From: Dunaliella salina
Taxonomy: Eukaryota > Chlorophyta > Chlorophyceae > Chlamydomonadales > Dunaliellaceae
Length of the DNA stretch: 13,010 nucleotides
Direction of reading: 5' to 3'
Assembly (NCBI GenBank): GCA_002284615.2
Contig: MU070678.1
Span: 10,660 to 23,669, forward strand
Below are positions 7,908 through 13,010 of this stretch, one piece after another (the first letter of the stretch is position 1; each line of letters begins with the position of its first letter). The position numbers and the translations under genes are program-made. Below the pieces are notes generated by a model. It was not told where the DNA came from and made no database searches. It saw only the letters and a list, made by a program, of their open reading frames with translations.

Positions 7908-8588
7908 TATGTGCCAGAAAGCATGGCTAATTTCTGAATTGGCTGTGGGGTAAGCATTGGACATCCTGAGCAGGTTTTGCCAATTTCGGTAGCTATATGT
8001 GCTGAGGTTTGCTGTCCCCAACTTGTGCTTGTCATGCATGATTTGTTCAATTTGCCTTGGACATTTGCAAGGGGCCCAAATTCTGTATGAGGGCCAGGTG
8101 TTTTAACTGATGTATCAATAGAGATGAGAGAAAGGTTTTTCTGCCTGGCTGGGTGAGTGTAAGCTTCATCAGGCAATTTTGCTGCTTGAAGAGCAAAAGC
8201 ATCAGCGCCTTCATTACCAAGCTTGCCACTGTGCAATTTGACCAAGTAGAAGTGAATGGGGACCTCTGATAAACTAACACGAGTTGTGATGTCATTGAAG
8301 AGTGGTGCATGTAGGTGGGTGGACATGCCCATGCGTTTAAGGAGCTGGTTCCTTATCTGATTCAGTGCTGAGGAACTCAGTTGAAGTGTGCCCTTGCTGT
8401 AGGGCTGCCAAAATTGCATCTAGCTCTGCTCTGTTGATTGCATTGGATGGTCCATGGCCCTTAATATTTATTGTGCAGGCAGGAGGGTGAAAAAAAAGTA
8501 GTGTACACACCCTCCCAAAACGGGGTGGAACCCCCTTGACCCCCCAACCCACCCCAAAACCCCCCATGCAGTAACCCCACACGGACAA
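7907..8588 (-). pseudogene. RNase H remnant and C-terminal extension (element 2)
   Basis: Two frames carry it. The frame 8588-8337 contains NAINRAELDAILAAL, aligned with TKTTTRAELAAIAAA of element 1. The frame 8419-7907 contains ALNQIRNQLLKR (element 1: AFNQIRKQILYP) and VKLHSGKLGNEGADAFA (element 1: VKSHAGIAGNECADAIA). The glutamate and the last aspartate are present. The middle aspartate (SDS in element 1) seems replaced in LSSSALNQI. The first aspartate (YTDGS) is absent, because upstream of about 8500 the sequence turns into a G-rich, unrelated-looking stretch. A T8 run on the minus strand near 8490 coincides with another frame change. The domain must be inactive. Confidence 0.75.
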
Positions 8589-9130
8589 AAAAGGGTATCA
8601 ATCTGCTCCTTTTTGAAATGCTATCCATCTGTATACTCACCATACTGGAGAAGTGTGTTGCAGCAGAGTTATAGGACAAAAACTGAAAAGTGGACGCCCA
8701 TGCATACCTGCCCTTCCAGGCACCCACAACTAGCTTGCAAGTCCACTAGCTGCCCTCATGACTTCACCATGCATAATCACATCATACATTTTCACTACCC
8801 TGGAAGTTTGAACTGGTTTGCCGCATGTTCGCCTCTACACCCCCTGCCGCCCACACCCTTGCGCATATGGCACTAACTCCCAGCCATGCACACAGACCCC
8901 CCCTTTTACTCAATTTACCCAAAGAGGGTGCCAATACACAGTTCTCGAGCTCAGGAATCCAATGGTGTCTTCAGAATTCTGTAGAAATGGCCCAGAAAAA
9001 TTCTGGAGGGGGTGTCCCAAAATGTTGAAAAGCTCACTTTCGCCGCCAACCCCCCCCCCCCCTCCTCGGACCCCTACATATACCAATCGATAGCTCTTGA
9101 TCCCAGAATTCCGAATATATAATTCTCATT
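8500..9130. other. C-rich stretch interrupting the RNase H region of element 2
   Basis: This segment separates the linker block of element 2 from the second half of its RNase H and has no counterpart in element 1. On the plus strand it holds many C-runs: five runs at 8531-8565, a C7 run near 8898, and 13 consecutive C at 9050-9062. No credible ORF is seen, and I find no terminal repeats or target-site duplication by eye. It may be an inserted repeat or a replacement by recombination. Confidence 0.45.
8531..8565 (-). other. Candidate G-quadruplex sequence (minus strand)
   Basis: The plus strand has C-runs of 5, 6, 3, 4 and 6 bases at 8531-8535, 8540-8545, 8548-8550, 8552-8555 and 8560-8565, separated by 1-4 bases. 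The minus strand therefore has five G-runs with loops of 1-4 bases, which satisfies the usual G3+N1-7 pattern. Confidence 0.6.
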
Positions 9131-9395
9131 TGGATTGACAGGTGAGTTCCAAAAGTTATGCTTCTTTGTCTGCAGTCTCCTGGTGCAGGTGACAATTTTA
9201 GAGGAGTTGATGTCTTCCGTGATGGAACAAGGATGCTCCTGCCTGCTACGTATTCCTGTTTTTGGAGATTATGACTATGCCATCTATGAGTTGCAGATGC
9301 TGCCAGTGGGAACTTTGATAATAGGGGTTGCATGCATGATTGTATGTTACGTTAAGCCGAAAATTTTTGTTGGCGGCAGACTTCGAAAACAATGT
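9131..9395. other. No recognised feature
   Basis: By position this should hold the variable linker between the AVWN/AIWD block and the RNase H of element 2. The minus-strand translations are short and none aligns convincingly with element 1. It is probably decayed element 2 sequence, or part of the adjoining C-rich segment. Confidence 0.3.
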
Positions 9396-9655
9396 TTATG
9401 CCTTGATGCAAAAGTGTAAATTTTTTCTTCCATGTGCTAGGTGCTCAAAAAGAGATGGATCTGTTTTGTTGCTCTGCAAGCTTTTGACTGCTTCTGCAAT
9501 ACCAATTTCCTTCAGGATTCTCACATTACAAATCCTCAAGCCAGTTTGGGTTATAGCGGAAGAGATTCTGCTTTCTTCATTGTCCCAGATGGCAACAAGT
9601 TGCATGTGTCTCATAATTTCTCCAGGAGGAGCTAATGGAAGAAGGTAGGCTTGGT
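9396..9655 (-). pseudogene. Linker block upstream of RNase H (element 2)
   Basis: The minus-strand frame gives LPLAPPGEIMRHMQLVAIWD and then LKEIGIAEAV. In element 1 the matching stretch, at residues 18-65 of the RNase H frame, reads VPLPKHTWDLRIYAVWN and then LKEATEWKL. Spacing and order agree, although identity is low. The block has no known domain. It ends with a stop at 9396, after which homology is lost. Confidence 0.5.
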
Positions 9656-9717
9656 AGGCTTGGAGTACTTAGAATATTAACCTTTGTGAGCGGAATTTGG
9701 CAAGGACTGTGCAATGG

Positions 9718-9743
9718 TCTGGGTAACAAGTCTGGGTAACAAG
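9718..9743. repeat. 13-bp perfect tandem repeat, two units
   Basis: tctgggtaacaag occurs at 9718-9730 and again at 9731-9743. A 13-bp unit changes the reading frame. The same ctgggtaac core starts each unit of the 81-bp repeat to the right. Confidence 0.9.
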
Positions 9744-9858
9744 GCGGGAACCTGGTGTGGTCTATTCGGATCGCATCCCCGAAAGGGACGTGGAGGTCGA
9801 AGGTCGTTCCTTCCGTGATGCTTGGGGGCTAGTCCCGCTTGCGTAGCTTTCCCTTTCC

Positions 9859-9993
9859 CTGGGTAACATGTAAACCAGCGCATGTACCCTTTTTTGGTCC
9901 ATCCCATCTGGCGGAAATCGGCAAGGACTGTGTCATGGTCTGGGTAACATGTAAACCAGCGCATGTACATTCTTTTGGTCCATCCCATCTGGC
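9859..9993. repeat. 81-bp tandem repeat, about 1.7 units
   Basis: ctgggtaacatgtaaaccag starts at 9859 and again at 9940, giving a period of 81 bp. The second unit is partial and ends near 9993. The period equals 27 codons, so the duplication keeps the frame of the element 2 protein on the minus strand. A further partial copy of the right half of the unit lies at 9691-9730. Confidence 0.85.
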
Positions 9994-10058
9994 AGGGCAG
10001 GAGCATGAAAGCCCAGTTGGGGTTGTTGTGTTTGCAGTTGAAGAGAGGGCATGCACGA

Positions 10059-10655
10059 CTAGCAGATTAATTCATTCTCATCATAGGTAGGGTGGCAAAA
10101 GGAGAAACCTGTGAATTTGGTCCCAAACAGATCAGCATTTGCCCCGAAAACCCTGTCTCGAGCAAAAGGGCTCCAGTATGCTTTGAAGTGGGTGTCATAA
10201 TCAATGGGCCTTGCAAGTTTTTCTTGAGTAACCAGGGCATAGCGGGTAAGGGTCCTAAGAATGTGCACTGGTGTGCGCAAAGAGTTGGACTCTCTTATTC
10301 TTTGATTGCCTTTCCCAGGATGGGAAGTGTATGTGTGTAGAAGACCCATAATTTCTGTTGCTTCATCTTGAACAGGGGGCTGAATGGAGGTGTGCAGACC
10401 AGCTTGTCTGGCCCCTCTGGATGCTTGAAGCAGAATTTGTAGGCGGTTAGGCCTGCACATTTCCCTTTGGTGTCATAAATGCATTCAGCTTGTGTGGTAA
10501 ATGTAAGAGGAATTTATTGGTTATTCATCAGTATCTTTGTTGAATCCTGGCACCATGAGATCCACCCTTTGTAGCCAGATTTCACACATATTTGTGGGTA
10601 TGATGTTGTCAAATCGCGCTGCCTCACCTGCATGGCATTAAAGCCGCGCTGATGC
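10059..10655 (-). pseudogene. Post-PHD conserved block (element 2)
   Basis: Translated on the minus strand, CEIWLQRVDL matches CKYWLREVDL of element 1. AECIYDTKGKCAGL matches MACIYNTQGKCVGM. In the frame 10460-10059, PNRLQILLQASRGARQAGLH matches PNLFQILYRAFYGAKLAGMH, and DRVFGANADLFGTKF leads into the CHPTY block. Frame changes occur near 10455 and 10510. No PHD finger is found upstream: homology ends near 10640-10655, where plus-strand element 3 begins. The function of the block is unknown. Confidence 0.65.
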
Positions 10656-11060
10656 TCTATTTGTGTGCCATATCCAAGGCAGACAAGCCCATCATGACCT
10701 TAACAAGATCTCACCACAAGATAGGGACACTTACCTCGTTGAACTTAAATTCTGCCCTGACACAAGCCCCGTCATCACTTTAGAATGTTCACAGACTCAA
10801 CATTCCCACATCATAACCAGACTTACAACATGCAGCTTAAGAAACCCAAACAGGAATAACAAAGTGACTTTGCACATCATCTTAATTAGTGTGGGTGGCA
10901 CGATTTACAATAATATACAATTACACCTGTTATAAACCTGGGCCTGACCAAAAAAAGCTGAATCACTAGCTTCCCAGCTCAGGGACCATGCCATGCAAAG
11001 GTTATCCACCATCATTAACACTAGACATGCATTCAGGGAGCATCTGGGAGGGGGTTTGCT
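10642..11060 (+). pseudogene. Element 3: PD-(D/E)XK-like nuclease domain remnant on the plus strand
   Basis: The open frame 10663-10935 starts with GTG, but the same frame is open from 10642 (after a TAA at 10639-10641). It continues with recognisable protein past in-frame TAA (10933-10935) and TGA (10945-10947) to about 11060. It shows RADALFV (RPDA in the relatives), RDTYLVELKFCPDT (ELK at 10741-10749, the proposed ExK), SQTQH, VTLHIILISVGGTIYNN, then KKAESLASQLRDHAMQRL and IINTRHAF. The order matches the C-terminal domain of element 2. Orientation is opposite to elements 1, 2 and 4. Only this C-terminal part is present. The ExK motif is best preserved here, while the upstream PD is AD. Confidence 0.6.
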
Positions 11061-11200
11061 GGGCGCGCAGCGCGGCTGAGGATGGAAGAAGGAGAGTCCA
11101 AGCTCAGGGGCATGGCAAGCAATCCCCTGGATTCCCATTAGTTCTGTCTCTTGTTCTCTTCTAGGCTAGTGTTGTCTAGTTTAGGTGGAGGGCCTCCTGT

Positions 11201-11287
11201 TGAGGCCTCTAACTTTTATTAGGGACTCTTCCCATAATGCACGCGGCCTTTGGCTTGCGAAGACTTTTCTTTTATTTTTCTTTTCTT
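11201..11287. repeat. Dispersed direct repeat, copy B (about 87 bp)
   Basis: This is the counterpart of 7366-7452. Here it lies just downstream (minus strand) of the C-terminal tail of element 4, where AATAAAAG-type A-rich sequence could be 3' untranslated region. The two contexts differ, which points to recombination or to two subfamilies sharing a 3' module. Confidence 0.8.
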
Positions 11288-11511
11288 TGTGTGTCTGGGG
11301 GTGGTAGTTTCTAGGTCAAAGTGTGCGAACAGCCCTAGGGCATCAGAGTTATGACCACTATTATTGTGTTTCAACAGCACGTCTGGTTGAAGTGAGTTTG
11401 TGCGCAAGTTGTACAGAACGGGCATGGAGCTCTCGTACAGGTTTGACAGATCTTTGAGTGAATCCTTAGATCTAAGCACCTTGGATTTGTCTGCAGAGTT
11501 CACTGTGTTGT

Positions 11512-11535
11512 TGCTGCGAGGTCTGCTGCGAGGTC
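11512..11535. repeat. 12-bp perfect tandem repeat, two units
   Basis: tgctgcgaggtc occurs at 11512-11523 and 11524-11535. It adds four codons (on the minus strand DLAA twice) to the nuclease remnant of element 4. Confidence 0.9.
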
Positions 11536-11541
11536 TGTTGC

Positions 11542-11631
11542 TGGCCTTGTTTCTTCACGGTGTTTGACTCCTCTCAAGTGCATGTGATGGCCTTGATCTT
11601 CACGGTCTTTTACTCCTATCTAGTGAATGTG
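11542..11631 (-). repeat. 45-bp imperfect tandem duplication inside element 4
   Basis: Minus-strand units 11631-11587 and 11586-11542 both begin CACAT(T/G)CACT and contain a CCGTGAAGA motif followed by CAAGGCCA or its near match. The period is 45 bp (15 codons), so the frame is kept. It duplicates the H-x-H ... GVK segment, the proposed ExK region. Confidence 0.75.
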
Positions 11632-11849
11632 ACAGTTATCCACATTCGATTCATGGGGCTGACTGACTAGAGTCGTGCTGCTGCTTGACGGTGTGCTGCC
11701 CCCCATACAGCGTAGTACCTGATGTATGGGTGGTCTGTTAGGGTTAGAGGGGCAAGGGGTGACCAGGATTGCATCAGGGCGGCTGGAGCTATATGTACTG
11801 CTGCTGTTGATGTATGTCCTTGCTTTTTCCAACTCACAAAACAAGATGT

Positions 11850-13010
11850 GCTGCCTTGCGCTTTTCCTTTGTCTTCAAGCAGGTTGTGATTGCCTACCAT
11901 CTGATTATTGCAGCTTTCACAACAAACAAGACTACAGACTTTGACACCAATAATACAATTGACAGAGCTCTGATATCAAATCTGGATGGCGCTTTGTCTG
12001 CTAAACATATAACATCCAAAAAGGCACCACCAGCTTTCTGCTGTTGACATACGTCCACATGCGTCTATTGCTGCATGCCGGCTCAGAACCTTGCATCATA
12101 CCTGCTGTTGCCTGCTACCCCTCCCACAGTTTGGCGACCTTTGCCACAAGATCTCACAGCTCCTCAGTATCTTGGAAGCTCTGCAGGCGAAGTCACCCTT
12201 TGTGTATCCGATGCCTTTAGGTCGTGCCGCCTTCCCACCCCGGGAGGTTTGGGCTGCTCTTGGCTGTAAGTGGGAGACGGTACAAATCCAGGCCCTCCTG
12301 TCACGCCCCTTGAGCACGCGTGAATTAACATGCATATTTGGTTCATGATTTATAACGTGAGCAAAAGTGATGGAAATTCATAGCCTCATGGCTCTTTGAC
12401 TTGAAACTTTGGCTCAGAGTTTGTTGAAGCCTACCTGTCTTCTTATCCTCCATGAATATGCAAAGCATCTCCTTGCCTATAAAAATCTCTTTCTTAGGCA
12501 GTTGTGGCTGAAAGTGTGGAGGATGTATGATAGAAGGAGCTGTTGGGAGTAGTCGAGGTAGAGTGGGGGGGTGACGCAGGACGCCAAGAATTCCTTCCTG
12601 GCCGAGAGTGATGGAGGTTGCAAGCATCTGTCAGGAAGTCCAGTGGCTGGTCCCCGTTCTTGGCGCATTAGTATATGACAATGTTACACATTGGTGTCCT
12701 GCGCCCTCATCTTTCCTTTGTACTACTAGCTCAGCTCATCTCCTTTCCACCCAGTTTGACCTCACCATGCGATGGGACTCTCTATTTTTTCCATTTCCTT
12801 CTATTATTTTCACTGCTTGCGTCAGTGCTGAATGTTGGGTCTTTCCCTAATGCATGCTGTTCCTGTCTAGTATATAGACCTGAACCTTTGATCTTACCTT
12901 GCATGTACACCTCTTCTGGTTGGCTGCTGCCTGCCATACCATCCTCACTACACAGAGCAGGGTCCAGCTCCAATACACCTTTTGCTCTGTCCTGCTCAGT
13001 GTGCGTGTGC
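11850..13010. other. About 1.2 kb with no recognised feature
   Basis: Open frames here are short (under 100 codons) on both strands, overlap each other, and show no motif that I recognise or any match to the LINE domains elsewhere in the window. I see no clear tandem repeat or RNA gene. It may be host intergenic DNA or repeat debris too old to read by eye. Confidence 0.5.

Larger units (their letters stand above)
9677..10100 (-). pseudogene. Methyltransferase-like block with internal duplications (element 2)
   Basis: From the right, FTGFSFCHPTYDEN (about 10117-10076) matches SGFSVCHPIYVEG of element 1. After a stop and a frame change, NNPNWAFMLLP matches ATATFMFLP, and YMRWFTCYPDHDTVLADF matches the YSKLFNAYPHLCYELGTI position. 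The last part is then repeated: a 27-codon unit starting QMGWTK is present in tandem, and a third partial copy (CYPDHCTVLAKFR, about 9743-9690) follows after roughly 115 bp of unrelated sequence. The block gives independent support that the CHPxY region is an ancestral polyprotein domain. Its methyltransferase identity is tentative. Confidence 0.45.
7130..10655 (-). mobile_element. Element 2: more decayed relative of element 1, 5'-truncated, same orientation
   Basis: The minus strand carries, in the same order as element 1, the post-PHD block (about 10655-10090), the methyltransferase-like block (10100-9690), the AVWN/AIWD linker block (9650-9396), RNase H (about 8590-8150) with its C-terminal extension, a zinc knuckle (about 7803-7742) and the PD-(D/E)XK-like domain (7690-7130). 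It therefore supplies the C-terminal part that element 1 loses at the window edge. RT and PHD are missing: the 5' end is truncated near 10640-10655, where it meets element 3 in the opposite orientation. Residue identity to element 1 is modest, so it is a different subfamily, not a recent duplicate. Stops and frameshifts are frequent. Confidence 0.72.
11300..11810 (-). pseudogene. Element 4: PD-(D/E)XK-like nuclease domain remnant with internal deletion
   Basis: On the minus strand SSSRPDAILVTP (about 11795) is followed by a Pro/Ser-rich loop, then CHIH-stop-IGVK and, after a short duplication, RGVKHREETRPATDL. Next come LCRQIQGA and, after two stops, VRELHARSVQLAHKLTSTRR (about 11435-11376) and a tail (HNSDALGLF). 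The order matches elements 2 and 3, but the strongly conserved GVGGTIY segment expected between QGA and VRELHA is missing, so about 20-30 residues are deleted. Homology upstream stops near 11810. The frame 11503-11219 is mostly an out-of-phase reading of this remnant plus its 3' flank. Confidence 0.55.

Noticed and set aside
7381..7953. Plus-strand open frame of 190 codons, the longest on that strand
   Set aside because: It is antisense to the knuckle and nuclease domain of element 2, which match other copies motif by motif; the plus-strand protein has no recognised motif.
9859..9993. CRISPR-like array
   Set aside because: There are fewer than two units of 81 bp with no spacers, and the unit is coding sequence of the element on the minus strand.
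12091..12348. Plus-strand frame of 85 codons and the antisense 79-codon frame at 12096-12335
   Set aside because: Both are short, overlap on opposite strands and show no motif; I cannot support either as a gene.
12343..12627. Minus-strand frame of 94 codons
   Set aside because: There is no recognisable domain or homology to the window's elements; the length is unremarkable for chance in this composition.

Overview
The window reads as repeat-rich nuclear DNA from a eukaryote. I see no operons, no bacterial-type gene packing, no recognisable host gene and no RNA gene. Almost everything identifiable is debris of non-LTR (LINE-type) retrotransposons. One LINE polyprotein type combines an RNase H with a C-terminal CCHC knuckle and a PD-(D/E)XK-like nuclease. 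That combination recalls the Dualen/RandI-type LINEs known from green algae, so a green alga or related lineage is a reasonable but unproven guess.

Element 1 (about 7130 down to the left edge, minus strand) is the best preserved. In transcription order it carries a reverse transcriptase (two frames, FADD box at 6267-6278), a Pro/Ser/Thr-rich linker, a PHD-type zinc finger (2532-2717), a possible N6-adenine-methyltransferase-like domain (about 1805-1530), an RNase H with all four acidic residues (about 1151-744), a CCHC zinc knuckle (295-351) and the start of a PD-(D/E)XK-like domain cut by the window edge. Five frameshifts (near 6417, 2940, 1805, 1540 and 408) and two in-frame TAA codons show that this copy is dead.

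A 1368-bp block is present twice inside element 1 (2753-4120 and 4122-5489), separated by a single N. The block ends exactly at the N and the domains read correctly if it is counted once. The apparent duplication is therefore probably an unmerged contig overlap.

Element 2 (about 10655 down to 7130, minus strand) is a more decayed, 5'-truncated relative. It has the post-PHD region, a methyltransferase-like region with an internal 81-bp tandem duplication, the linker, an RNase H split by a C-rich segment, a zinc knuckle and the nuclease domain. Its 3' end directly abuts the RT of element 1.

Further right lie two more nuclease-domain remnants: element 3 on the plus strand (10642-about 11060) and element 4 on the minus strand (about 11810-11300). 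They point towards each other. From about 11850 to the right edge I recognise nothing.
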